Source: Chloroflexota bacterium (GTDB lineage: Bacteria > Chloroflexota > Anaerolineae > Aggregatilineales > Phototrophicaceae). From it: DNA of 46,753 nt. Made by a program: the position numbers and the translations under genes. Below the pieces are notes generated by a model that saw nothing but the letters and a program-made list of their open reading frames with translations, ran no database searches and was not told where the DNA came from. This document shows positions 7,215 to 15,870 of this stretch, piece by piece. Every line of letters begins with the position of its first letter. Positions within the stretch are counted from its first letter, which is position 1. The DNA lies in the NCBI GenBank assembly GCA_003695675.1, contig RFIA01000183.1, positions 1 through 46,753 on the forward strand, read 5' to 3'.

Positions 7215-10200
7215 AATGCCCTGCCGGTTAATTCACCAATTCGATTTTCTAACTTGTCGAGTCCCTGCTGCCATTCAGTCGCTTCGATGATGACAGTTTG
7301 ATTGTAACGGAGATAATGAATACACGCATCTAACATATCGGTATCGAGCGCTAAATATTGCCCGACCGCCGCGGCATAAATGCCGATTTGCAAATGATAA
7401 CGTCGGGCGTGTTGTACGACCACATTTTGAGTGCTGTCATTCTGGGTTACAGAATGCGCACCCGGTACGTAACTTGTTTTATAATCGACAATGCCCCATC
7501 TGTTGTCCGCCTTTTGGACGAGTACATCGATGATGCCGTGAATGGTGCGGCGGTCTGTTTGATAGATGAATGGTATTTCGCGGAAGACCTGCCGAGCGTC
7601 GCGTAACATTTTGTATACTATACTATGCTGAAAATTATTCAACATGCGCTGCGCTTGGATGACGGCCTCCCTGCGTTCATCAATGCCGACGATGCCCGCT
7701 TCCCATGCGTAACTTTCTAACAAATCGTCGAGGGTGTCGTCTGGCGTTGGGAATTGCCACCAACGCAGCGCACGATGCACAATTTCGCCCAATCGCCGAC
7801 CAGAAATTTGTTGCGGTTCATGCGAGATGGGTTCAATAGCATCGGGAGCATCGTGCAAGACTTCTTGTCGAAATCGCCGAGCATATTGTCTTTCTGGGCT
7901 GTCGAGATAACCGATTTGAGTCGCCGACAAATGCCGGGCGCGTGTTGTCTGCTCTATAATAACATCTTGCATCAAAGGCGGGGGAGTGCTCTCATATCCG
8001 TCTAATGGACGACCGCTTTGTATGACTTCGGTGTCCCATGCCGATTGTGTCGGTGATTGTCGGCGGTCGCGTTCGCGGATAATAGCCGGGTCTTCAAGAT
8101 AGTGCAGGCGAACGCTGCCCCAATCATAATCGATGCGGGCGCGAGTCAATTCTGTGATGTCGAGTGCATCGAGTAACCAAGCCAGCCAGCCATTCGATGT
8201 GATTGTGTTGTCTTTGTCCACAATCTTGACTTGCCCGCTGACAATCAAATAGTCTTGGGCGCGTGTCGCGGCGACATACAGCAGACGCCGCCGCTCGGCT
8301 TCGTCGCGCAATTTTTCTAATCGTTCGGCCTGTTCATAGACGAATGGTTTGCTCATCGCACCGGCGTCGTTGTCATAGACTTTGCACGCGAGGCCGAAAT
8401 ACCGGTCGTGGATTAAAACTGTGCTGCCGCCGCTGTCTTTCTTCCAATCGGCGTCGATGAGGACGACAAGTGGGAATTCCAATCCCTTGCTAGCATGAAC
8501 CGTCATCAATGTGACACGGCCTTCTAAACCCGGCATCGCTTCGCTTTCGCGGGCTTCACGGGCGCTGAGGTCGGCGAGATATTGTGAAAATGCACCGAGC
8601 GTGACTTTGCCGCTTGTCTGCGCTTTGTCGAGCAATTTCTCGACATTGCTGCGTCGTCTGTCGCCATCCGGCAAGCCGCTCAATGTTGCCAGATAGCCGG
8701 TTTTTTCAAGCGCAAGATGCAGTAATTCGGCAATCGTTATCCGCCCGGAGAGGGCGCGTAATTCATACAAACAATCTCGCGCAAATTTGACACGGTTGAC
8801 TTCGGCTGTCGGGAGATACGGAGGCGTATCAAGCGCGTCCCACAATGGTATCTCAGGATTGAGGCGCAGGGCGAGCAGCGCGTTATCGCTGAGGTTGAAC
8901 AACGGTGAGCGCAGCGCAGTTGCCAGCGAGAGATTGTCTGCGGGATTGTGGAGTGCTTGTAACAGGGCCAACAAATCCCACACTTCCTGCCTGCTGTAAA
9001 AACCGCGCCCGCCGACGGTGACGAAGGGCAGCCCTGCTGTTTCAAAGGTTTCTTCGTAGATGTGGATGTGCGACATCGATTGAAAGAGGATTGCGATGTC
9101 GCTGTATTCTATCGGTCGTGTTGCTCGTTGGTCTTTGTCATAGATAGGCACGCCGCGCTCAATCATCGTATGCAGATAGTCGGCGAGTTGGTAGCCTTCT
9201 TCGCGACGACGGTCTTCTGCGGGCAGTTTTTTGCCATCATCGGCGGTGGTCATACTTCGATTGACCAACAGCAAATGCAACGCCGGCTCATCACCCGGCG
9301 CGGATTTGCGTTGTGCATCCATTTGATGCTCAAGTGTGATTTGATAATCGCTAACGGGGCTGTGTTCATCGCGGACGAGGATGCGACTAAATATGTGATT
9401 GAAGCCTGCGACTAACGCTTGATGCGTCCGGAATGAACGCGACAGGGGTAGTGCTTGCCCGTCCAATTGTTCGACTTCGCGACGCACATCGCCGAAGACG
9501 CGCACATCCGCCCCGCGAAAAGCGTAGATACTTTGCTTGGGGTCGCCGACGACGAACAAACTTCCGGGATGAGTCGGGTCGGCAAGGGCGCGGATGATGT
9601 CCCACTGTGCGGCATTGGTGTCCTGAAATTCGTCAACCAACAAGTGCTTGAATTCTTGATTTTGATACCGCGCACGAACGTGGGGAAATTCATTCAATAA
9701 TTGGCGCGTCCGGTTTTCGAGATCGTCAAAATCGAGGACGTTGCGCTGTTCACGAGCGAGGCGATAAGCATTTTGAACATCGCGTATCAGCACAGACCAT
9801 AACGGCAATAACGCAGCCGCACGTTGATCTAATACGTCCGGTTGAGGGCCGATAGCTTGCTGTGCAGCTTTTGCCGTCTCGCGCAATGTGTACAAGGCTT
9901 CTTTTGAGGCGGCCAAGGCTTCTTTGCCGCCCCATGCTTTTTGTGTGCCGACATTGATTTTGATCGCTGCGAGGGCGTCAAGCGCGATTTGCCATGCTTC
10001 GGCATCGTTTGCTTCAAAAAGAACGGGTAAATGCCGATGTGCATTTTCCCAATAAGCATATAATTTATCGCTTGTCGGCCATTCAACAAGCGGTTGCCAA
10101 TTGGCCGCTTCGACAAATGCTGCATCATGCCGCAATGTGGTGACGACGTTGGCGGCGTTCTCGCGCCATTCATGTTGCCACCGTTCGAATAGATTATTCG

Positions 10201-10756
10201 GCATGTCGCCCACGTCGATATTGGCGTAGGTTGACACCGCCCGGCGCACGGCATTGCCACCATATTCGGTGATGAGTTGTAGAGCCGGGTGGGGGCTTTC
10301 AGCCGAAGCAAGACGTTCAAAGACATCATCGATGACGGCTTCTAACAAAATTTGCGCTTCGGTTTCGTCGAGCACTTCAAATGCCGGGTCGAGATTCGCG
10401 TGGACAGCATTGGCGCGGAGTATCGTCGTACACAAGCCGTGAATGGTGTCGATGCGGGCGGTGTTCATCTGTGACAGAAGTGTTGTCCAACGTTCGACTG
10501 TGCCGTCGTTGGCTTTGTGTGCGCGGCGTAAATTTTCTTGTAGGCCACTGCGCACACGGTCGCGCATCTCTTGCGCGGCTTTGCGGGTGAAGGTGATCGC
10601 TACCAACGCATTGAGCGGCCAGTCGGGATTCGCTTCCAGCAGGGCGAGGTAACGTTCAACCAACACGCGGGTTTTGCCCGACCCGGCGCCCGCAACCACA
10701 ATCAGATTGCGGTCGTGTGTATCAATCGCGGCTTTTTGCTCAGAGGTATGGTTCAT
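7211..10756 (-). CDS. addA: AddA-type helicase-nuclease subunit
   Basis: The UvrD-like helicase-nuclease subunit of the AddAB complex, which resects double-strand ends for RecA-dependent repair and degrades foreign linear DNA. Helicase motifs are in order: GAGSGKT (Walker A, residues 23-29), TFTRKAAQEM (Ia), DEFQDT near 370 (Walker B), GDPKQSIYAFRGAD near 405, TVHASKGLEFP near 750 and YVAATRA near 828. The C-terminus carries a PD-(D/E)XK nuclease: GEIVHRAL near 990, GIIDVL, then GIVDYKTSY near 1090. The length of 1181 residues is usual for AddA. The start ATG overlaps the addB stop by four bases (ATGA), so the two subunits are coupled. RecB-like naming is possible, but the partner has AddB features. 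Confidence 0.92.
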   Translation of the reverse strand: MNHTSEQKAAIDTHDRNLIVVAGAGSGKTRVLVERYLALLEANPDWPLNALVAITFTRKAAQEMRDRVRSGLQENLRRAHKANDGTVERWTTLLSQMNTARIDTIHGLCTTILRANAVHANLDPAFEVLDETEAQILLEAVIDDVFERLASAESPHPALQLITEYGGNAVRRAVSTYANIDVGDMPNNLFERWQHEWRENAANVVTTLRHDAAFVEAANWQPLVEWPTSDKLYAYWENAHRHLPVLFEANDAEAWQIALDALAAIKINVGTQKAWGGKEALAASKEALYTLRETAKAAQQAIGPQPDVLDQRAAALLPLWSVLIRDVQNAYRLAREQRNVLDFDDLENRTRQLLNEFPHVRARYQNQEFKHLLVDEFQDTNAAQWDIIRALADPTHPGSLFVVGDPKQSIYAFRGADVRVFGDVRREVEQLDGQALPLSRSFRTHQALVAGFNHIFSRILVRDEHSPVSDYQITLEHQMDAQRKSAPGDEPALHLLLVNRSMTTADDGKKLPAEDRRREEGYQLADYLHTMIERGVPIYDKDQRATRPIEYSDIAILFQSMSHIHIYEETFETAGLPFVTVGGRGFYSRQEVWDLLALLQALHNPADNLSLATALRSPLFNLSDNALLALRLNPEIPLWDALDTPPYLPTAEVNRVKFARDCLYELRALSGRITIAELLHLALEKTGYLATLSGLPDGDRRRSNVEKLLDKAQTSGKVTLGAFSQYLADLSAREARESEAMPGLEGRVTLMTVHASKGLEFPLVVLIDADWKKDSGGSTVLIHDRYFGLACKVYDNDAGAMSKPFVYEQAERLEKLRDEAERRRLLYVAATRAQDYLIVSGQVKIVDKDNTITSNGWLAWLLDALDITELTRARIDYDWGSVRLHYLEDPAIIRERDRRQSPTQSAWDTEVIQSGRPLDGYESTPPPLMQDVIIEQTTRARHLSATQIGYLDSPERQYARRFRQEVLHDAPDAIEPISHEPQQISGRRLGEIVHRALRWWQFPTPDDTLDDLLESYAWEAGIVGIDERREAVIQAQRMLNNFQHSIVYKMLRDARQVFREIPFIYQTDRRTIHGIIDVLVQKADNRWGIVDYKTSYVPGAHSVTQNDSTQNVVVQHARRYHLQIGIYAAAVGQYLALDTDMLDACIHYLRYNQTVIIEATEWQQGLDKLENRIGELTGRAL

Positions 10757-13700
10757 GATGTTCCCACGCCGGATGCCGACTTATAGCGGTTGGTGACGCT
10801 GAGGCGACACAAACGATAAAATTCGCAATAGCGCGTACATTTGCCGTCTTCGAGTTTCGGCGGTGCGACAGCGAAATTGCCGTCGCGCGCCCGACGAATA
10901 TATTGCGCGACATAATCTTGCGCGATGCGTAGCGCGTCATCATCTTTGCCAAACTTAAAAACGCCGCTTGGGTCGTTTGAACGGATGTGCCAGAACATGC
11001 CTCCGGCAATCGTTGTCGGCGCGTTGGCGCTCGTATCGTGTTCAATCAAGTGTTGCGCCGCGAGCAAATACAGCATCATCTGGAAATTGCGCCCGGTTTT
11101 CATCTCCTCGATTGGAATCCGTGTGCTGCCGGTTTTATAATCGATGACGACGACGGCATCGCCCACTCTGTCCATGCGGTCGATGAAGCCAGTGATGCGG
11201 AGCGGCTCACCATCCAACTCAAGCACGAAGTCGCTGTCGCCCGCGACGCCGAACGGCGCTTCAAAAGCATAAGGATAGCGTGGCGCAGCGCCAAAGTGGG
11301 TGACGACCGGGCTGTCTTCAGAGAAGTCAAGTTGCACAAGATTGATGAGTTGTCGTAATATGACCGTTTTTTCTTGCTCCCACAATGCGGCGTGAAAACG
11401 CATCCGTTGCGGCGCGTCTGCAAATTCGGCGTGCGCCACGTCGTGCAAAATTTCGACAGCATTCTCAACCGCATTCGGCGCGATTGCGATACCTTCATCA
11501 CGTAAATGAAGATACGTTTTCTCAAGAATAGCGTGATTGAGTGTCCCAAGTTGCCGAGCATCGATGCCGTCTTCGATTTCTTCAAGTTCTTCCAACTTGA
11601 GCAGGCGTTTGGCAAAAAAGCGAAAGCCGCACGCACCGTACTCGTTGAATTGACTCGCGCTCCAGATATGCGTGTTTCCGAGCCGCGCTCGCACCTCGTC
11701 GATGATCTGCATATCGGTCAACTGCCCGGTATATTCATCATGATGAAGTTGACGCATGGCGCGATGTTGCTCAACTTGCCGCGCGGCATGAATATGCTGC
11801 CAATACACGCCGTGCTCGGTGACAAGCCAATTGTAGAGCTTAGCGGTTGCCGCATCAATCGTGGTAGAAGCGAATTGTTGAGCCACAACCAATGCCGCTT
11901 CATCAATCCCAGCAACTTCGTCTACATCGGCAGCTTGGCCGACGCTGAGTGTGGTTGTCGCCTGTTCAACATCGTCGAACACCGCGCAAACTTCACGCCA
12001 TAGATGGCTTTCAACCCATGGGACACCGTCTTGCAATGTCGGGCGCGATAATGTGAGCGACTCGTGTGCCAGACCAATCAATTCGTAAAAGAGGCTGTCG
12101 TCCGCCGTGCGTTCAGATTGCACTTGTACCGGGATTCCGGCATTGATCAAATTTTCACGCTCGCTGTCGAGGTACAACGGGTCTTCGGAGATTTGAGCGG
12201 GAAACACACCTTCGGCCAATCCGGGGATGAAGACGTGCTTATGGGGCAAGCCACGTGCATCAGTCGCCGTTGTGACTAGCACCAAACCATCGCGGTACGG
12301 TTGGCGGTCAACGGCTTCCGTGTTAATCATCGTCAGCAAGTCATTGCGAAATTCGTCCCACCTCATGATTTGGTCGCCTTCAAAGGCGTCGATTAATCGT
12401 TGTGCGGCGACTAAACCGCGCAAGACCCGTTGCAGAGTTTGTATAGCAGCGAGATCGCGGGCAGCGACATCCGCTTCACCTGCGCGTAATTGTGCCAAGA
12501 TGTTGAGCGAGGCCTCATCTAATTGCGCTTCTTCGTCTTCAAGTGCCGGGTCGTGCCCGATTAAATTTTCGAGCCAACGCACATACCCAGCGACGGAATG
12601 TTGTCGAGGCGGCGTTACGCGGTCGAAAAATTGTGCGAGCGCATCGCGCAATTTTTCGGCTTCTTCTGCCGTCAAAAGAGCGGCGCGTTCTGTATCATCT
12701 TCATCCAAGCGCGGATACTGAGCCGCTTCGATAGCCTGTAGCCAAGCGTTGCGGCCACCACGCACCAAAAATTCGCGACTGATTTGCTCCAGCAAATCCA
12801 CCTGTTCTGTATCGAGATGCGGTATGTTGAAATAGGGCGACCGCAGCGCATCGAGTAACGCTCGCCAGCCGAATGCCAAGACGTGCCCGGCGTCTTCATG
12901 CAAGGTGAGCACATTCAACAAAGCGATTATCGCCGGATTTTCGGCGAGTGGTTCGCCGAGATGTAACGCCATTGGAATCTTGAACGCGCGGCCTTGAGCC
13001 GCGAAATGTGATTGATACCGCGCCCAATCGCGCAAGACAATCACAATATCATCGGGTTCGCATTGCTGAGTCACCAACAATCGCTTGACTCGTCGCAGAA
13101 TAGCGCCGGTCTCGGATGCTGTATCCGGCGCTTCGATAAAGTGAATATGGCTGTCAACAGCAATGGGGGTGATATTTTGTCGGGCGACAAAGATGGAATC
13201 GAGGAGGTGTTGCAGGGTTGTGGGGCGGCTTTCTGCGGTCTTGAGTGCTGTTTTTTCAAGCGCATCAATCGCGCTGAGTTGTTCGAATGTGCGCAAAAAA
13301 CGACGCCCCACAGCGCCATCTCGACCGGAAAGATGCGTCAAGGTGATGACTGTATCCGTGGCTCGTGAAGATAACAAAGCGACCAAATCGCTTTGTACTT
13401 GTGTGAAGTGGTCGAAGCCGTCAACAATCAAGAGGTCTACGTCTCGCGCAATTTGAGGACTCTCTCGCAGTTTGGCTAATGCCAGCCATCCTTCACCTTC
13501 GCGGTCAACAAGATCGTATTTTTGCAATGTGTCTTGATAATCGCGATAGATGGTTGCGAGCACACGATTTTTTTCTGTTGTGGTTGCCCGCATAAAAACA
13601 TCGGGTTCGACATGATTTTGCTTGAGTTCGTAGATGAAGTCGGCAACGACACGGACAAAGCCTGACCGGTGTGCAATCGCCGCGTATTCGCCCAAGATAT

Positions 13701-14004
13701 TTTTGTCTTCGAGTTGTTGCAAGATGAGGCGTAGAATCCGAAAACGCACCGCGTCGCTGATGCGGTGCTGTGGGCTTCCGGCTTCGTCTAATAAGTGGTG
13801 GTAGAGGTCGTAAAAGTCAAAAAAAGTGATGTTGAAATAAACCCGGCCTGCATTGGGATGTGTCAACAATCTCTGACGAAACATTGCCTCTTGCCGACGA
13901 CTTGCCAGCAAAACCCAGACCTTTGCAAATCGATTGGCTGCCGTTGTCTCTATCAGATACTGAATACTCTGCGCTGTTTTGCCGGCCCCGGCAGTGGCTA
14001 ACAC
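10753..14004 (-). CDS. addB: AddB-type helicase-nuclease subunit with Fe-S cysteines
   Basis: The second subunit of the AddAB end-resection complex. A Walker A motif (GAGKT) stands almost at the N-terminus, a degenerate helicase body follows, and the C-terminus has a PD-(D/E)XK nuclease with VVVIDYKTGST. Four cysteines match the AddB iron-sulfur staple: one in GACGFRFF near residue 790, and three in KCTRYCEFYRLC near 1052-1062. The called start is a GTG at 14004, which leaves only MLATA before the Walker loop and cuts into beta strand 1. The frame is open upstream to a TAA and encodes HLKRLV before the GTG, so translation could begin at a CTG at 14016. There is no in-frame ATG. It follows the NERD gene by about 30 bases and overlaps addA. 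Confidence 0.88.
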   Translation of the reverse strand: MLATAGAGKTAQSIQYLIETTAANRFAKVWVLLASRRQEAMFRQRLLTHPNAGRVYFNITFFDFYDLYHHLLDEAGSPQHRISDAVRFRILRLILQQLEDKNILGEYAAIAHRSGFVRVVADFIYELKQNHVEPDVFMRATTTEKNRVLATIYRDYQDTLQKYDLVDREGEGWLALAKLRESPQIARDVDLLIVDGFDHFTQVQSDLVALLSSRATDTVITLTHLSGRDGAVGRRFLRTFEQLSAIDALEKTALKTAESRPTTLQHLLDSIFVARQNITPIAVDSHIHFIEAPDTASETGAILRRVKRLLVTQQCEPDDIVIVLRDWARYQSHFAAQGRAFKIPMALHLGEPLAENPAIIALLNVLTLHEDAGHVLAFGWRALLDALRSPYFNIPHLDTEQVDLLEQISREFLVRGGRNAWLQAIEAAQYPRLDEDDTERAALLTAEEAEKLRDALAQFFDRVTPPRQHSVAGYVRWLENLIGHDPALEDEEAQLDEASLNILAQLRAGEADVAARDLAAIQTLQRVLRGLVAAQRLIDAFEGDQIMRWDEFRNDLLTMINTEAVDRQPYRDGLVLVTTATDARGLPHKHVFIPGLAEGVFPAQISEDPLYLDSERENLINAGIPVQVQSERTADDSLFYELIGLAHESLTLSRPTLQDGVPWVESHLWREVCAVFDDVEQATTTLSVGQAADVDEVAGIDEAALVVAQQFASTTIDAATAKLYNWLVTEHGVYWQHIHAARQVEQHRAMRQLHHDEYTGQLTDMQIIDEVRARLGNTHIWSASQFNEYGACGFRFFAKRLLKLEELEEIEDGIDARQLGTLNHAILEKTYLHLRDEGIAIAPNAVENAVEILHDVAHAEFADAPQRMRFHAALWEQEKTVILRQLINLVQLDFSEDSPVVTHFGAAPRYPYAFEAPFGVAGDSDFVLELDGEPLRITGFIDRMDRVGDAVVVIDYKTGSTRIPIEEMKTGRNFQMMLYLLAAQHLIEHDTSANAPTTIAGGMFWHIRSNDPSGVFKFGKDDDALRIAQDYVAQYIRRARDGNFAVAPPKLEDGKCTRYCEFYRLCRLSVTNRYKSASGVGTS

Positions 14005-14034
14005 TAATCTTTTCAGATGCCTTGCTCCATAAAA

Positions 14035-14763
14035 TTATTCCATCAATAAATCGACAATTTTCTTCGCATCGTCCATGTCGAGCCGGTCATCGCGCACAAG
14101 ATACGTGTGGTCAAGCGTGGCCTTTAAGTCTTCCATATATGTGACCGGGATAACAGGTTCTTTGAGTTTGATGACGAGTTCGGGGGGATGTTTTGTGAAG
14201 ACGACAATCCCATACACCGGCATGTCCGGCAAGTTGTGTGCTGCTAAGTAACGTTGCAAGGCCTTGACATCGACAATGGCGTCTTTGGTCGGATTCATGC
14301 GAAGCGGTTTGAGTTTGCGATTTTTGTTTTCCTTGAGCCAGTGCCCGCCCTCATTCCAGAACACGCCACTCTTATCTACAATCCGAAAGACGAGTATACC
14401 CGGCGGCCCGATCAATACGGCATCGATATACCCGAGACGAAAACGACTGACATTGCGAATAAAAGTATAATTATCATCAAATGCTGTGGCCAAATGTTCA
14501 CCGACCATTTTCGCCAGTGGATTGTCGGCACGACGTGTCGCTGCCCATATCGCTAACCCGACGCCCGTCGCTGCGACTCCTACGCCACCAAACAAAAGCA
14601 ACGCGCGGAAAACATTATAAAGCGAAGATGTTGAAACCCGAAAGGCAAATAAAAATAAGCCGATGAGCGCGATAAAACTCCCACTCGTCACCAATAAAAA
14701 GGCAACCGGGAGCAACACACGCGCCCGCCGGGTAATTGCATTCGACGGTGCAATATTGCGCAT
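14035..14763 (-). CDS. Membrane-anchored NERD-domain protein
   Basis: Two adjacent membrane helices (about residues 15-42 and 48-72) precede a NERD (nuclease-related) domain at about 80-200. The domain pattern is visible as VGEHLA, a DNYTFIRNV strand, GYIDAVLIGPPGILVF, a following aromatic GGHWL and a later LQRYLAAHNL helix. NERD domains belong to the PD-(D/E)XK fold. Here the usual acidic residue of the E-x-K pair appears replaced (VFRIVDKSG), and the usual NP..Q segment reads NPTKD, so catalytic activity is doubtful. The ATG at 14763 is chosen because GGATACGAG precedes it; an upstream start would run into the receiver gene. It sits between the receiver and addB, which suggests a link to DNA end processing, by context only. 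Confidence 0.72.
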   Translation of the reverse strand: MRNIAPSNAITRRARVLLPVAFLLVTSGSFIALIGLFLFAFRVSTSSLYNVFRALLLFGGVGVAATGVGLAIWAATRRADNPLAKMVGEHLATAFDDNYTFIRNVSRFRLGYIDAVLIGPPGILVFRIVDKSGVFWNEGGHWLKENKNRKLKPLRMNPTKDAIVDVKALQRYLAAHNLPDMPVYGIVVFTKHPPELVIKLKEPVIPVTYMEDLKATLDHTYLVRDDRLDMDDAKKIVDLLME

Positions 14764-14779
14764 AATCTCGTATCCGCAT

Positions 14780-15247
14780 TTATTCTTTTGATTTTGGTTG
14801 ACGTGATTGCGGAGTCGAGGATGCCGGTTCTGATGTTTTCGCACGCCGCTCAGCAATCACCTGTTCAAGAATACCCTGCAATTCATTGAAACGTGGGAGT
14901 GGTTTATACATGAATTTGTCCGCACCGGATTGTTTTATCATGCTTGCTTCTTCTTGTGGCGAGAGCTTGTAAGCCGTTGTCAACACAATTGCGATGTCTC
15001 GTAAGGCTGGGCTTTTGCGCAAGCGCTCACCGACTTGGGGCCCACTGATTTCACCGGGCAATCGAATATCTAACAAGGCGAGTTCTGGCAATTCTCCTTT
15101 GAAGCGGCCATTGTCAACATCATCTATCCACAACACGGCCTCTTCACCATCTACGAATGCCACCCCTTCGATGCCCCACATTTCAAACATTGCGAGTAAA
15201 ACATCGTAAATATCTGGCTCGTCTTCAACAACCATCCAAGTAGACAA
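14780..15247 (-). CDS. Stand-alone receiver-domain response regulator
   Basis: A CheY-like receiver of about 155 residues with no output domain, only a charged Ser/Pro-rich tail. The acidic pocket (VVEDEPD), phosphoacceptor aspartate in LLDIRLPG, Thr in LTTAYK and Lys in YKPLP are all present, so phosphorylation is expected. I place the start at TTG 15247 because GAGGAG sits 6-7 bases upstream and the same start structure (TTG-TCT then Trp) is seen in the paralogue across the divergent promoter. It heads the leftward operon with the NERD protein and addBA. Its kinase may be the one encoded divergently to the right. Output would be by protein-protein contact. Confidence 0.85.
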   Translation of the reverse strand: MSTWMVVEDEPDIYDVLLAMFEMWGIEGVAFVDGEEAVLWIDDVDNGRFKGELPELALLDIRLPGEISGPQVGERLRKSPALRDIAIVLTTAYKLSPQEEASMIKQSGADKFMYKPLPRFNELQGILEQVIAERRAKTSEPASSTPQSRQPKSKE

Positions 15248-15285
15248 GATGCGCTCCTCATTGTCTGCGTCGACCAAAACTAAAC

Positions 15286-15308
15286 GTTATTATACCCATT
15301 ATAATAAC
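15286..15308. promoter_or_regulatory. Palindrome in the divergent receiver promoter region
   Basis: GTTATTATA (15286-15294) and TATAATAAC (15300-15308) are exact reverse complements separated by five bases. Each arm includes a TATAAT in one direction, so the site can be an operator, a pair of divergent -10 boxes, or both. The leftward -10 would leave a leader of about 35 bases before the TTG at 15247. Confidence 0.5.
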
Positions 15309-15402
15309 AGACTTCCTCTATGGCAGACCACAAAAGAATTGGATAATCAAAATACCCAAAGATTGAGGGTGTCTTCGCTTAAATGTCGAGTATACTTGAA
15401 AG

Positions 15403-15411
15403 TGTTACAAT
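15403..15411 (+). promoter_or_regulatory. Possible extended -10 of the rightward receiver-kinase operon
   Basis: TG-T-TACAAT fits an extended -10 box and lies 33 bases before the TTG start at 15445. No good -35 is seen, which extended -10 promoters tolerate. Confidence 0.35.
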
Positions 15412-15444
15412 TTGGTTCATTTAAGTGCTGGATGGAGTCCAATT

Positions 15445-15870
15445 TTGTCTTGGTTAATTGCTGAAGACGAGACCGATATTCGTAACCTCGTCGCGATGAT
15501 GTGCCGGGTGTGGGGGCACGAGACACTGGTCTTTGAGGACGGCCAAAAAGTATGGGATTGGTTGGACGAAGTTGAAGCTGGAGTCAGCCAAACCAATATA
15601 CCTGAATTTGCCTTGCTCGACATTCGTATGCCCGGTAAACGTGGTGATGAGGTCATGCGCCGGATGCGCACTTTGCCCCAATTCGCTGATATACCCATCG
15701 TCTTAATGACGGCGTTTGCCCTCAGCGATGCTGAGAAAGCGAACCTTGTAAGCCCGAACGCTGCCGACCATATTCTCGGCAAGCCTTTGCCCGACTTCGA
15801 ATCGTTGCGCACCTTGTTGCACGATATTCTTGCTAAAAAACAGGTCAATCCAGAATCGTATGGCAAATAA
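15445..15870 (+). CDS. Stand-alone receiver-domain response regulator (paralogue)
   Basis: A CheY-like receiver of about 141 residues, clearly related to the divergently encoded one on the left. It keeps the acidic pair (AEDETD), the phosphoacceptor in LLDIRMPG, Thr in LMTAFA and Lys in LGKPLP. No output domain is present. The start is taken as TTG with GGAG 8 bases upstream; the product then begins MSWLIAEDE. An upstream in-frame start would add residues before beta strand 1 and is less likely. Its last 11 bases overlap the start of the sensor kinase gene, so the pair is co-translated and probably forms a phosphorelay. Confidence 0.87.
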   Translation: MSWLIAEDETDIRNLVAMMCRVWGHETLVFEDGQKVWDWLDEVEAGVSQTNIPEFALLDIRMPGKRGDEVMRRMRTLPQFADIPIVLMTAFALSDAEKANLVSPNAADHILGKPLPDFESLRTLLHDILAKKQVNPESYGK

